From Choanephora cucurbitarum (Eukaryota; Mucoromycota; Mucoromycetes; Mucorales; Choanephoraceae): 64,000 nt of DNA. Below, in pieces: positions 10,206 through 21,923 of this stretch. The stretch is from positions 124,001 to 188,000 of the forward strand of contig JAIWNI010000016.1 of NCBI GenBank assembly GCA_025331435.1. Direction: 5' to 3'. The position numbers and the translations under genes were made by a program. The stretch's first letter is position 1. The number at the start of each line of letters is the position of its first letter. A model generated the notes under the pieces. That model ran no database searches. It saw nothing but the letters and a program-made list of their open reading frames with translations, and had not been told where the DNA came from.

Positions 10206-11954
10206 ATAGGATAGTTCATCATTTTGGCAATCTGTTTCCGCTTCATATGGTTGATGGCAAAGCTGACATCATCATCATTTGCATTTCGCTTACTATCCAA
10301 ATAAGCCATAAATGACCTTGTTTCTTCAGAGAGATCAATTTCTTTCTCTATACTGTTGTTAGTTTTTTTTTTTTTTGGGAAATGTTATTTTTTTACCTGG
10401 ACTATCTAATTTCATGCCAATAAAATAATGAGTTAAATACAATGTGCCTGGATTCAAAGGCTCTGTGTAACTGACAGATCCATCCATCCATTCACCCTGC
10501 CTTAATGCTGCCTTTTCTCTTTCTGTTGCATAAGTCTTGGTTTCTTGTTTGGGGTTATAAATAGCTTGAATCAGTTTGAATTCTTTACGTGATTCGATCA
10601 TGGTGATCAATTGAGGTATATTGTAAGGCATTTTACGTGTCCAGATTTCATGGCTTCTTTGCCTTGAACTACTGGTGGTGATACTCAGGAAATGACTGAA
10701 ACGAGCAAAATAGTCTACTGGATTAAACAACTTCCTCAAGACCTCTTTGGGTTCAAGATCCATTCTTTCCAAAATAAAGGCAGCTAATGAGACTAATGAG
10801 CACAACAATTCATCTATCGGTTGATGTTACCTCTCTCAAATTCCCTTTGAAGTACTTTGCGAGTCGATAGAGTGACATTGGGTGCAGCATTGACAACTGG
10901 ATAACAGGGTGATACAATAGGCATACAGGCCTGTTCAAATTCAACAAGTGAATCATATTCCACACTTGTCCCATCCTTGCCTGGTATCGAATCAGTCACA
11001 CAGACAGGCACTGGCCATGGCCAATCCATCCAGAGTTGAAAGAATTGATCGAGTAGATAGGTCACTGTCAATTCAGTCATTTGGTTTCTCTTGATCAGAT
11101 AGGTTTTCAGAAGCAACAGAGTCCAGGAGGATCCATTCAGATACCCACTGGGTTTATTGTAGATCTGTCGACGCATGGCCCAGTGTTTGATGGATTGAAG
11201 GCAGATACAGAAGATAGGCAGGTGTTGTTCTTTAATGCTGTTGAGAATATACTGATTGACTCTTGGACCATCCATGCTGGCAAGACAGACTTCATCTAGA
11301 TCATTCAGAAGACTGTCATCCAAGAAATTGATCTTTGGATCCACTTGATTTAATTTCAGTCGTACAAAGGAAATATCAATCTTATTTGGTTGTCAATGGA
11401 TACCTATTTCTAATCAATATAATGTATGAACTTACAGAGATATTATCCACTACACATTTAATGATAGGTACAGCTGTACGTTTAACACACTTAAAAAAAA
11501 GAAAGAAAGATGAATACATGACGCGTTCATTCTTTTTTTTTTTAAAGAGATAGCTTATTTACTTCTACATCTCGAATGGTTGCTAATTGCTTTAGATTGG
11601 CTGGAAAGAATTTAAAGAAATCAGCTCGTTTGATAGAATGAGGGGCAATCATGACTATATCAATATCGGCATTCTTCACATAACCACCTATCCCATAAGA
11701 TCCAAAGGGTGATAAAATAGGTGATGCAATATCTCGTTTATAGCCATGTTCTTTCTTTACACAGCGAATGAATTCCTGTAGAGTAGAACGAAAGAGAGCA
11801 ATGACTTTCTCTCTAACCATAGAAGAGATGAATAAGAGTTTACTTCTCTTTTAGGTGTATCCAACCTTTTCGTCTTTTCTTCTGGTGTCTCAATCGCCTG
11901 TGTTTCTTGAAGATAATGTACCCAAAATCGATCCATGATATCCATACGTGACAT
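10202..11954 (-). CDS. Poly(A) polymerase, divergent short form
   Basis: Nuclear-type poly(A) polymerase. Exons on the minus strand are 11954-11866, 11812-11563, 11489-11436, 11380-10831, 10783-10397 and 10347-10202, giving 491 residues. The nucleotidyltransferase core has FGSYGIGG, then NADIDIVMIAP (catalytic Asp about 79 and 81) and DNISIDISFVRL (third Asp about 133). The central domain (INFLDDSLLNDLDEVCLAS, GYLNGSSWTLLLLKTY) and RNA-binding-like region (LRKLFNPVDYFARFSHFLSI) follow in canonical order. Canonical enzymes have GPGSDID where this has KNADID, and a Ser/Thr/Lys-rich C-terminal extension that is absent here. It may be a diverged paralogue alongside a canonical Pap1 elsewhere. The first donor (GTTGGA) and the 47-nt intron at 10830-10784 were chosen because they alone keep frame and homology. 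Confidence 0.85.
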
Positions 11955-12854
11955 TGCTTTGAAATAGGTTATAAAAGAAAAAGGTTCATCTTTTTATTTT
12001 TTTAAAAAAAAAAAGATGATGTTTACCTGTTTCTATAGCAATCTATCAAGATATATTTTTGGCAAGTCACAGTGTGCCTTATTTTAGAATTCCAGAGAGC
12101 TTTCTTTGTCATGTTGCTGTAAATAAGCAATTGACAAAGAAAGAATGTTTCTTGTTTATGAGCATCTTCATTCAACCACAAGGACACCACTTTCTATCAT
12201 AGTAACCATTGAATGCCCCCAAACACAAACGAAGCCAACTATAAACAAAATGTTTGTTTTAGTTCACAAAAGATACGAATGGTTTATCAACCAAGTCATT
12301 GTGCTTTAAGCCTTCATTGGATCAGCTATATCATTCTGTTGGTTTTTTTTTTATCTGTCAGGCTGATTTCACACATACATGTTGATGCTGATACACATTG
12401 CTCCTTCTCTGTGTCACCTTTTCTTTTTCTTCCCCCCTCTGATATTCCGGATGAAGCTAGAGAACAAGCCAATGCCCTGACCCGAAAAACAAGCCAAGTT
12501 GTTCATTCCAAATAGACACTCAGTCTTTTTTTTTTATATAATGGATAATAAGCAGCTATATTATTTACCCGCTAAAACAATACTGGTTTGGCAACTTTTG
12601 AATTGTTTAACCTAGTTTTTAAATAGAGAAATGTAAATGCCACTGCAACTATCAGAAGCTTCTTAAATATATCATTCGAGCTATGTTCTTGAATCAAGGC
12701 CCGCTGCATTAACAAGAAATCAAGAAGACCTAGGGGACTGTAGGCTATCCTACGATTGATAAAAAAAAAAAGAGTAGACAAAGCAAGCCACTTTTTCTAC
12801 ATAAAATGAACTGTCCTTTTTTTTTTAAATAGGATTCTATAAATATACAAATGT
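11955..12854. other. Intergenic region upstream of the poly(A) polymerase gene
   Basis: No gene can be supported. A plus-strand ORF (12213-12515) and a minus-strand ORF (12572-12781, with one hydrophobic segment and a basic tail) lack recognisable families or convincing splice context. A small tail-anchored protein on the minus strand is possible but unproven. Confidence 0.4.
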
Positions 12855-13263
12855 TTATTGTGCAGCATTAATAGTAAAGAGACCAGTGTATGAAATGTTG
12901 GGAGAAACACCCAATTGTAAAGCATAGTCATTACCAGCAGGTGTATCAGCAGGAATAGACCAAATGTAGCGACCGGTCTCAGCCGTCACATTTTCAGCAA
13001 TGGTAGAGACATAGAGTAAAGCAGAAGGGTTACCCTGAGACAAGACAATCTTGGGAATGACATCGACAGTAGGGTTGATCCTATTGTGATTTTTAGACAA
13101 TGCATTCTTAAATATATATTAGATAGACTTACCATGTAATAGTAGCATTTTGACCAGCAGTGTAGACAGTGTTCGTGAGAGGAGAAGTCACACTGACAAT
13201 GTTAGCTTGAGCAGAGACAACAGAGGCAACAGTGGCAATGACAGCAGCAATAGAGAACTTCAT
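12855..13263 (-). CDS. Small secreted Kre9/Knh1-like cell-wall protein
   Basis: Two exons on the minus strand (13263-13133, 13080-12855) give 118 residues. The N-terminus MKFSIAAVIATVASVVSAQA is a classical signal peptide with cleavage near VSA-QA. The rest is one Ig-like domain of the yeast cell-wall synthesis Kre9/Knh1 family: SVTSPLTNTVYTAGQNATIT-W at the splice junction, then GRYIWSIPAD and ALQLGVSPNISYTG. N-glycosylation sites (NAT, NVT, NIS) are present. There is no Ser/Thr-rich stalk or GPI tail, so a soluble secreted or wall-associated protein is inferred. It is divergent from the Sqs1-like gene. Confidence 0.85.
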
Positions 13264-13745
13264 GGTATAAAAAAAGAGGAATGAGTTAAATGAAATTTTC
13301 TTTACAGCTTCTTTTCTTTATATCCCCTTTTTTTTTTTTAGAACAATCTCCGAAAAAGGAACAACTGCATGAATGATGCCATCAAACTATCATTTGTTTA
13401 CTTTGACCCTCGGTTCGGTTTTCCCGGTAAACACCGCCTCTATTTTCTAATCAGACCATTGCATCCTTTTTATTTTTTTTTAGGGCCTATTTTTTTTTTT
13501 TGGTATTGTTTCCAGGTAAGAAACATGCTTGTTACAGCTTTTAGTTTAGTTTTTTGTGTTGATATCATCTCAAACCATGTCATTGTATCGTTGTTGTATC
13601 GAGAAAACACTAGAAAAAAAAAAGAGAACTCAGAAAAGAAGCATGACGTTGCTGTTGTTTAAACAATAAGATTAAGATTTATGCAGTAAACTCTAGCTCA
13701 GCCTTCTAACAAATCTTTTTTTTTTTTGGAAACACATAAGTAGAG
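13264..13745. other. Intergenic, divergent promoter region
   Basis: AT-rich spacer between the Kre9-like (minus) and G-patch (plus) genes with several T-runs; nothing else recognisable. Confidence 0.5.
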
Positions 13746-15056
13746 ATGGCTAAAAATAAACCCAAAAGTAAAGCAAGTAACTTTAAACGTAAGAAAATTG
13801 AGAAAAAGAACAGGGCCCGTGACAATGCGTTTGGGTTTAGTCAGTCAAAGGTCATCAAGGAATACGAAGGTTATGTCTCTTACGATTCCGACGATCTTCT
13901 GGAACCTACGGTTACTCAATACCAAGAAGAAGAAGAAGGTGAGAAGGAAACAAAACCTTATTCAAGTTGATCTCATGCCTTGTAGTCTTTATCGTTCAAG
14001 ATCAACCAAAAGCAAAAACATTTAACCAGCTCTCTCAACTCTCTGTGTTCGATCTCGTCCAGTCTAACCCAACACCAGACATCGAGAGTGATCTTGGCTT
14101 CTTTATTGACACAACACCCACTTTGCCGCCCAAGAAGAAACACCAAAGAGAGTCCAAGCCAGCCAGAAAGAAACATGAGAGAAAGATCTTGAAGGACGAA
14201 TCGATCTTTATTGAAGATGACGATGACGACGCCATCTCGATCAGCAGCAGTGAAGATATCGATGTGCTTCACGCCTTGTCTCATTGGGGATCTCAAACCG
14301 ATCTTCAGTTTGATCAACCTGTTCGAGTCCATCGTCGTTCAGACCATGACGATTTTGCCTTGTTGGAAGCTACTTTCTATCAAGATATCTTTACTGAAGA
14401 AAAAACAACTGTAGATGCACCAACACAACTTCCTTCTGTGCTTGATACGTAAAGTATACAACAAAAAATCAACAAGACACTCATTAATGCGTTTGATAGC
14501 ATACTGAATGACTTTATTCAACAAGATCATATACAAACGTAAGAAACCAATAGACTTCAATACCATGCTCACTGTTCATCATTAGTTATTCACTCTCACA
14601 TCTATCTCATCATGGTCGTACAATGATTGTACCTATCTTGGCCAAACTGTTTCAATTGACAACAACAGAAAACAAACGGTAACCCAAATACAATTTGAAA
14701 AAAAAATCAAGGCAACTAAAGTAGTATGTAGACATATCAAATTAGAAAAGACATCATCCACCTGCATACCATCTTCCTTTATAGACTATAAGCATCAGTT
14801 ACAGAAAAAGACCAAAGTCAAGTTATCACCGTATGAAAAGAAGATCAAGAAACGACAGGATAAAAAGAGTTTCAAGGAAAATGAGTTGCATGGTAAAGAA
14901 GTGGCGTCCAATTCAGCGCCTATTCCAGCATCCAATAAGGGTCATCGTATGCTCTCGGCTATGGGATGGAAAGAAGGGGATGCGATTGGTAAAGATGGTA
15001 TTAAAGAACCTGTCAAGGCTTTCATGAGAGCCAACCGTAGAGGATTAGGTGCCTGA
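13746..15056 (+). CDS. R3H and G-patch protein (Sqs1-like)
   Basis: Exons 13746-13938, 13986-14448, 14500-14538, 14586-14678 and 14732-15056 give 370 residues. The basic N-terminus (MAKNKPKSKASNFKRKKIEK) is followed by an acidic region (FIEDDDDDAISISSSEDID), then an R3H-type segment (LNDFIQQDHIQTYSLSHLSH, MIVPILAKLFQL), a Lys-rich linker and a C-terminal G-patch (KGHRMLSAMGWKEGDAIG ... ANRRGLGA). This order matches yeast Sqs1/Pfa1, whose G-patch activates the DEAH helicase Prp43 in splicing and ribosome biogenesis; a similar nuclear or nucleolar role is inferred. It is shorter than Sqs1. A TAA in the read-through frame at 14450 falls inside the intron at 14449-14499 and is not a defect. Confidence 0.82.
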
Positions 15057-15372
15057 TGTTGTCGCGTTACCTAAGAAGTAAGTTAGGATACATAGGCCTT
15101 TTTTTTTAATAAACAAGTATTCATGCATCTCTACAAATTGAATGTCAGTATCACCTATTTATAAACGATACTAACTTGGCCTATAATCAGACTTGTCTAT
15201 ATCAAGTATTGTGATATAAACTTGCTTGTATTCGAAAAGAAAAGAATGCCTGACAAACCAAGAAACTCATATTGACAACATTTTATAAGCAAGATCTACT
15301 TTTCTTTTAAGGTCAAACTTTAATTCGCGACATAATAAAACACCTTTCTCTCTCTTTTTTTTTTATTCTCTC
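15057..15372. other. Intergenic, promoter of acyl-CoA synthetase
   Basis: AT-rich spacer with a pyrimidine-rich tract immediately before the start codon at 15373; no other element recognised. Confidence 0.4.
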
Positions 15373-17672
15373 ATGGCACAAAACTTATTCTCTATTCCAA
15401 TAACAGAAGCACTTGCTGGTGAAGGACCTGTATATCGTTCTATTCTTTCACCTTCAAAACTGATGACAACACCAGCTGAGGGTGTTGAAACACTTTATGA
15501 CGTCCTTCAATATGCTGCCACTCAATTCCCTGATCGTCATGCGTTTGGCTACCGAGAATGGTTGGATACTATCTCAAAGACCAAGAAGGTGACCAAGACA
15601 GTCAATGGAAAAGACATCACAGAAGATAAGACGTGGACTTATTTTAAATTGAGTCATTATCATTATTACAGTTATGCTCAAGCGGCAGAAAAGACCAAGG
15701 CGATTGGTGCTGGTCTTGTTCAACTTGGGTTAAGAAAACATAGCCGAGTTCAGATTTCGGCTTCTACTAGGTAAGTTCATTCAAGTGAGAAACTAACATG
15801 GTCTGACAAACATAAACTATTAGTGTGGAATGGATGTTGATGGCGCATGGTAAACATTCAATGTATAAATATATTTTATGATAGGTTGACAACTTGAATT
15901 AGGTGCTTTTAGTCAAGCCATGACCATTGTCACAGCCTATGATACCTTGGGTCCTGAAGGTCTTCAACATTCAATAGTAGAATCAGAAGCCTCTCTCTGT
16001 TTTGTCAATCATGACCAACTAGCCACTCTCTCCAACATCATCTCTGCCTGTCCCACCATCAATGCTATTGTCTATCGAGGCAAAGCCGATCCTGACCATC
16101 TCACCAAGTTACGCCAACAAGGTCAGATCAAGCATATCATGTCATTTGAAGAACTGGAAGCATTAGGCCGTCAACACCCTATTCAGGTCGTCAAGCCTCA
16201 ATCCGACGAACTCTGTTGTATCATGTACACCAGCGGCAGTACAGGTCAACCTAAAGGTGTGATGTTGACCCACGGTAATGTAGTCAGTGCCATTGCCGGT
16301 GTCTGTCGTATGCTTCAACATCTCTTGGAGGCCAATGACACGATCTTGGCTTATCTGCCATTGGCTCATGTATTGGAGTTTTTGGTGGAAAACCTCTGTA
16401 TCTTCTTGGGTGTCACCTTGGGTTATGGCTCGGTGCGTACCTTAACAGACGCCTCTGTCAGGGACTGTAAGGGCGATCTTCAGGAATTTGCACCTAGTAT
16501 CATGACAGGTGTGCCTCAGGTATGGGAGACGATTCGTAAGACGGTGCTCTCAAAAGTAGCTGAGCGAGGACCTCGTATTCAAAAGGTATTTATGGCTGCT
16601 GTGGGTCTAAAGAGGTATTTGCGCCAGTTTGGATTGCCTACGACTGCATTGGATAGAGTGATCTTTAAGAACGTGAGTCAGCAGTTAGGTGGTCGTTTGA
16701 GATATTGTCTTTCTGGTGGAGCACCTGTTTCTGCTGAAACACAGGATTTCTTGTCTTTGACTGTCTGTCCTATCTTGGCTGGTTATGGTAAAGTGTTGAC
16801 TGTTTATATTAGTATCTCTCTTTTTCTCATTTTTTTTTTTTTTTTTTTTAGGTATGACTGAAAGGTAAGATGATAGAATGTATATGAAGGAAGGTTATTG
16901 ATGTTCTCTCTTGTGTTGCTGCTTGGATGGTAATAGTTGTGGGTAAGTGAATTTGAATGAGACAGAATGAGAGAGACTGAATCATTTTAGTATGTGTGCT
17001 ATTATGGCACCTGAACAATGGGCTTTGACTGAAGTAGGTGCACCTGTACCTTGTGTCGAAGTCAAACTTGTAGATCAACCTGAACTCGGCTATCTTTCCT
17101 CTAACCCTTCTCCACAAGGCGAGATCTGGATCCGTGGTCCTTCCATCACTCTAGGCTACTACAAGCGTGACGATATTACCAAGGACACCTTGGAAGATGG
17201 TTGGTTGAAGACAGGTGATATCGGGGAATGGACCAGTCGTGGTACCTTAAAAATCATCGATCGTGTCAAGAACCTAGTCAAACTAAGCCATGGTGAATAC
17301 ATTGCACTTGAAAAGCTGGAAAGTGTCTATAAGTCACATGTCATGATTGAGAACATGTGTGTCTATGCAGATCCTTTATACCCAAAGCCTGTGGGTCTTT
17401 TGGTCCCTTTGGAGGCACCCTTACGACAGCTTGTGGATGATTCGTCTACGGATTGGGAAACACTCTGTCATGATACCAAGGTGCGTCAGATCGTGTTGAA
17501 GGAGATGCAAGAGCAAGCACGACGTGCTGGCCTTAAGGGATCAGAGATTATTGCTGATGTATGGTTGAGTCCCGAGATTTGGACTCCAGAGATGGGCTTG
17601 ATGACTGCTGCTCAGAAGCTGAAGCGAAATGAAATCAATAAGAAATACGAAAAGGAATTGAAAGAAATGTAA
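15373..17672 (+). CDS. Long-chain fatty-acid-CoA ligase (Faa-like)
   Basis: Activates long-chain fatty acids to acyl-CoA through an acyl-adenylate. Exons 15373-15770, 15824-15849, 15903-16787, 16852-16864 and 16991-17672 give 667 residues, typical of fungal Faa proteins. The AMP-binding P-loop is MYTSGSTGQPKGVMLTHGN (about residue 249 on). Also present are LAYLPLAHVLEFLVENLCIF, the adenylate motif GYGMTES assembled across a 13-nt microexon, and DGWLKTGDIGEW / RVKNLVKLSHGEYIALEKLE, the FACS signature. There is no N-terminal signal and no clear PTS1 (C-terminus KELKEM), so the cytosolic face of ER or lipid droplets is likely. The intron before the microexon ends in an unbroken T-run of about 20 nt. 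Confidence 0.95.
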
Positions 17673-19031
17673 TGTAGATTGTAATAATGAAGACATAAGA
17701 ACTGACTTTTCTTTTTTTTTGGGGGGAAATTAGGTGTTCTAAGTTACAATAGACGCAGAAAATCTAACAAACATACTCTTTTTTAAAAATAAAAAAGAAG
17801 CTCTTATTTCTAAACTGAACAACCTGAGCTTTAGAAAAAAGGCTCAATTGTTATATTTGAAAACACAATGGGCCTTTCTTCCCAGGTGAAGCATAAATGC
17901 ATGTATTTTTCTTTAAATAAAACAATAGTCTTTGGTTGGTCTTTTAATACATGAACTTTAGGAAGAACGTTTTCATAACTTAAAGCATTGTTGGATGAAA
18001 AGATAGGTGTATCCAGTGTACAACACGATATAACCAACAAACCAGTTGCATCTTATTAAGTAACAAATACTGATCCACATTAAACGATCACATTGTTAAC
18101 TAGGTAATTACTCACTTAGATGATATTCGCTTTGAATTGTTAACAAAGTAAAAGTTAATTAGACCAAAGAAAAAGGACATTTTTTATTTCTACCCAATCT
18201 CTATTTATCCGACCTTAGCTCAAGGAAAAAAATTAGCTTGGAAACAAAAAAAAAAGCGTCTTTAGAGTAAGGTGGGAACATTGTTTCCAAGCTTGAGTGT
18301 TGTTTCTCGAACTGTGTTTCAAAACATATTGACCAGAGTAATGCATGGTTCTTGGTTTTATTTACCAACTGGATGAAATATAGTAGTAATGGGCGTGAGA
18401 GTAAGATCAATACCCTCAGTGACTTAGAAAGGGGTTTTGAAAGAAGAATGGTACAGACTCAAGTCAGAGTATCTGAACAACCTCTTTGGCAGTATGGACA
18501 AAAGATGCCAACGGAGGCCATACAAAGTATTGATTTTTCTTACTTTTTTTTTTACCAACATAAACCTAATACACTTTTCTACATATACTTAGAACATGAA
18601 GGCACCATTGATAGACAAAAGTTCTACTAATGCACTCATTTTCTTATGAAGCTGGGAAAACGTTGGTCTATTCAGCAAATACAAATGAATAAAGAGTGTC
18701 CAAGATGCCTACTATCGTGCATCTAATGAAAAGAAGTAATCGAACTTTTGATACCGTAAAATCGGGCATCTGATTGTTCTCTGACAAGACGGTTACACAA
18801 CGATTTTTGCTTGATATGACAGCCTAGTGTTATATGTCTTTTTTTTTTTCTTAATACTAGACTGCAAAATTAAAAAAGAGAATGAACTCCATGACAATAT
18901 AATTTAAGGTTTGTCGTCTGCATAGGAAACATGGCTGTCATACAAACAAAGCAAACATGTAGTACTGCTTTTTGTCCTTCCCCGCATAAAAATTGTTTGC
19001 ACAGATGTGCAAACTCAGAGAGGTTCTTTAT
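17673..19031. other. Intergenic, AT-rich
   Basis: No gene supported. Short ORFs on both strands (for example 18352-18630 plus and 17831-18040 minus) have no recognisable domain. The region leads into the transposase relic and may include decayed parts of the same element. Confidence 0.4.
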
Positions 19032-20228
19032 TCAAGTATACTTGTAATTTGGAGTCAGAGAGTATTGACAGAAGCCACAAAGGTATTCCAAATAAGCACT
19101 GTCACAAGCATCAATTATCCTTGAAGTCAAAGTGTCCTCCTTCAGCAACTCCTCTCTCTCTCTCTTTCTTTGCCTTACTCTTAACCACAGACCAGAACTG
19201 CTCAATTGGATTAAGCTCAGGGGAATAAGGTGGAAGGTACACAAATCCATATCCTCGGTTGATGATCAGGCTTTTCAATCTGGTCTGAAACATGGATAGG
19301 AGCATTGTCCATAATAAGGTAATGTCCTTTGAATTGCCCATGTCGATCAAGTACAATTAATGTATCAGAAATGAAATTGAAATAGTGGCCTAGAACAGTT
19401 CCCTACTGTCTTCTTTTTTGTCTTTGACTGACCTGTAACCTTTCTTTTCTTTGAACTTTCCTGGGAGGGCACTCTAACTTCCATGTTAATAACACCCTTA
19501 CGACGATATTGGTATTTGTTCTGGCTCTCTTGTTTTTGGGGCTGAACAACAGTAGCTCGAGCATCCTTAGTTAACCAGGCTACAGTACGGCTCAAGTTGA
19601 TGTGGAAAGCAAACTCATCAATGAAAATACAGTTGCTTTGGAAGTCGATGTCTGTCAGCATCAAATTGGTTTGCTCATTGGAAGCGTGCTTCAATGCTCG
19701 TCAGGTGAATTTCTTTCTCTAGGCTCAAAGTGAGCTTTCTTAATGGCAAGAGCACAATTGTTGAACATAAAATTATGAACAGCAATCTTAAGACCTTTAA
19801 ATTGACTGGCGAGACGTTCCCATTGCTTCATTTACAATAGCTCTAGGATCTTCACGTTTTTTCTCTTTAAGAATTTCTGGCCGTCCGACTTTCTTCCTCT
19901 TGAGCTAGCCCATACTGTCGAATTCTCCTTTGAGCTGCGTCTTCCTCCTTCTCAAACCAACAGTGAGCGGTACGCTTAGGTATCTCCAGCTCTTTTGCTG
20001 CTTCAGAAACCTTATAGCCTCTATTATAGACTAGGTTGAAAAGGCGCTCTTTTCTTTTTTTTTTTCGTCGCTGTATCTAGTGTATTTGCGCTGACTATGA
20101 CCTTGATCAGCGACAATCTCAGCTTTGGCAATCTTCAGCTTCTCTAGCCTCTTAGGTGGCTTCAAGTCCATGTAAATGTCATAGTTAGTAAGGCCTTCAA
20201 TCGGAAGCTGCTCGTTATCAACTTCCAT
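19032..20228 (-). pseudogene. Broken IS630/Tc1-mariner (DDE_3) transposase
   Basis: Degenerate transposase gene read on the minus strand with several frame changes and stops. Order: N-terminus from 20228 (ending at an 11-A run near 20057-20067 where the frame shifts); a helix-turn-helix (YNRGYKVSEAAKELEIPKRT) and KVGRPEILKEKKRE in shifted frames; first catalytic Asp in CIFIDEFAFHINLS; KKRKVTGQSKTKKKTVG; second Asp in YLIMDNAPIH (19285-19320, another frame); and the final acidic residue in YLPPYSPELNPIEQFWSVVK. The catalytic motifs survive but no single frame joins them, so it is not functional. No clear terminal inverted repeats or target duplication were found. Confidence 0.87.
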
Positions 20229-20748
20229 TTCAACCGGTTCACTGCTGAGTACGTGCGATCTATTCTAAAGAAGTGTGCAATGTCATTTTTTCAAAGGTGG
20301 ACTTCTTGTCAGCGCAAACTGAATCTTTTATTAGCGCAATCTAAAAAAAAAATTTCAAGTGCAATCTATTTCCGGAAAAGGTAGAGGTTTATCCTAGTGT
20401 AGAAAACCGGAAACAAAATTTAGGTGCAGACAAAATGATCGTTTTCATTTTCATTTTTCTCCCTTTCTTCTCTTTCCTCTTTTTATTTTATTTTATTTTT
20501 CATATAGACTAGAATATGCCCTCAAGGTGCTGTTGTATTATACCCCTTCGAGGCGGTGTTATCATAAGTGGCCTTATTATGCTTGTAAAAACAGAGTGCA
20601 AAAAGATTGTAAATTTAGCGATAGATTAAGCTTTTTCTACTGGATTAGGTTGTTTCCGGTGCTCTTCTCGGTGCCACTTTCGCACATAAGAATCGTAAGC
20701 AACTTATAGACCTATTTGTTCTAGATGACTAAATAGATTGTCATAGCT
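20229..20748. other. Intergenic between transposase relic and membrane-protein gene
   Basis: AT-rich; may include the decayed 5' flank of the transposon and the promoter of the next gene. No element could be defined. Confidence 0.35.
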
Positions 20749-21539
20749 ATGGTGATTCATTTATCCATAACGCATGTTGTTCTTCCTTGGGTTTACATTG
20801 GTTTTACAAGTAAAGATCTCTAAAAAAAAAAAGACGGTTAAGAAAAACAAATAGATTAACACAAGTTATTAGTTGCTATTGCAGTTATTTCTCTTCTCAT
20901 GATCTTCTCAGGCTCAGTTGTAAGTGGTATATAGACTAAGTCATTGGATGTAGAAATAATATTTATCTTTTTCGTCTTAGGCCAAATTAAGCATGATGCG
21001 ATTAACTAAACTGTTGTTATGGTTACTTGTATTCTTACTCACTATCTGGGAAGCAGTTTGTTTCATTCTCTCACTTGTCAATCGATCAAAAACATTAACA
21101 GCCTGTGAAGAAGCCAATCCTTCCGATACCGTCAGTAATGCCAACAACGCCACAGTCAGTGTTGGTGGATACACAACTACATTTTTAGGAATGGAATATG
21201 GTAATACCTATGGCTTAGCTAACTGTGGTCAAGCAGTTCAGGCTGGTGTGATTGGTAATGCCATTCTTCTGTTTATAGGACAATTGTTTATGGTAAATAG
21301 CCAAGACTGCAGCAATATAAGTTATTGACATCATTTGATAGTTCTATGCTGCTACTGTGGTTGGATCATTTACAACTAAATTAAGAGAACGTAAATTGGG
21401 TCATCGTTTACGTGACCTTGAATGGGATGATAACTTGGATGAACTTGCTTCTACTTATCGTGCAGATGCTCAAAATGCACCCAAGTATCCCTTGACAGAT
21501 ATGAACAAGAAGAAGAAGAAGAAGTGGTTTGGTAAATAG
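20749..21539 (+). CDS. Four-helix membrane protein of unknown function
   Basis: Exons 20749-20809, 20873-20919, 20981-21292 and 21342-21539 give 205 residues. Helices are visible near the N-terminus (VVLPWVYIGF), in the second exon (AIAVISLLMIFSG), in the third (LLLWLLVFLLTIWEAVCFIL) and around VIGNAILLFIGQLFMFYAAT. A loop with N-glycosylation sequons (NNAT) and two Cys lies between helices 3 and 4. The C-terminus is cytosolic-type: LRDLEWDDNLDELAS, then a run of lysines. I do not recognise the family. The four-helix layout with a Cys-containing loop recalls tetraspan fungal membrane proteins, but this is not an assignment. It starts about 520 bp from the transposase relic. Confidence 0.7.
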
Positions 21540-21923
21540 TCAGTGTTGTATATGTGCATATAAATAAAAAGATACTCTCTTGGTTATATAAGATTAGAAG
21601 GGAGAGAGATCGATGTCTAAGTTAGAATAGGCTTAGTGAAAGAGGAGTTTGATTTGGAAACAATGGCTGAAACCCTTTGTGTTACTTATTTGCGGCTTAT
21701 TTATGTTCATCATAGAATCCCTTTCTTTAATGTGGAGGTAGTCGGAAAAATAAACAAAAAGCATAAAGTCGATCTTTGGCTAATTCTAATTGAACGGAAT
21801 GCAACAGGCCTATTTCTTTATAACACTCATAAAGTAAAATCTTCTATTGCTGACATACAATGAGTTTCTAAAATTAAATCCTTACTATTGTTTCTCCTTC
21901 ATTTTTTCTCTTCTGAAAATACA

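Noticed and set aside
10784..10830. A 17-nt intron option (acceptor GATAG) in the poly(A) polymerase gene
   Set aside because: Too short for spliceosomal splicing; the 47-nt option keeps phase and aligns better with the family.
12213..12781. Two short ORFs on opposite strands, one with a hydrophobic segment
   Set aside because: No family, no splice support; may be chance ORFs in AT-rich spacer.
14449..14499. Apparent in-frame stop (TAA at 14450) in the Sqs1-like gene, suggesting a pseudogene
   Set aside because: A 51-nt GTAAAG...GATAG intron removes it and restores the frame with matching phase.
18990..20420. Terminal inverted repeats for the transposase relic
   Set aside because: Candidate ends (GTTTGCACAGATGTGCAAAC near 18998 and GTGCAGAC near 20423) do not match each other convincingly; the former is a local palindrome.
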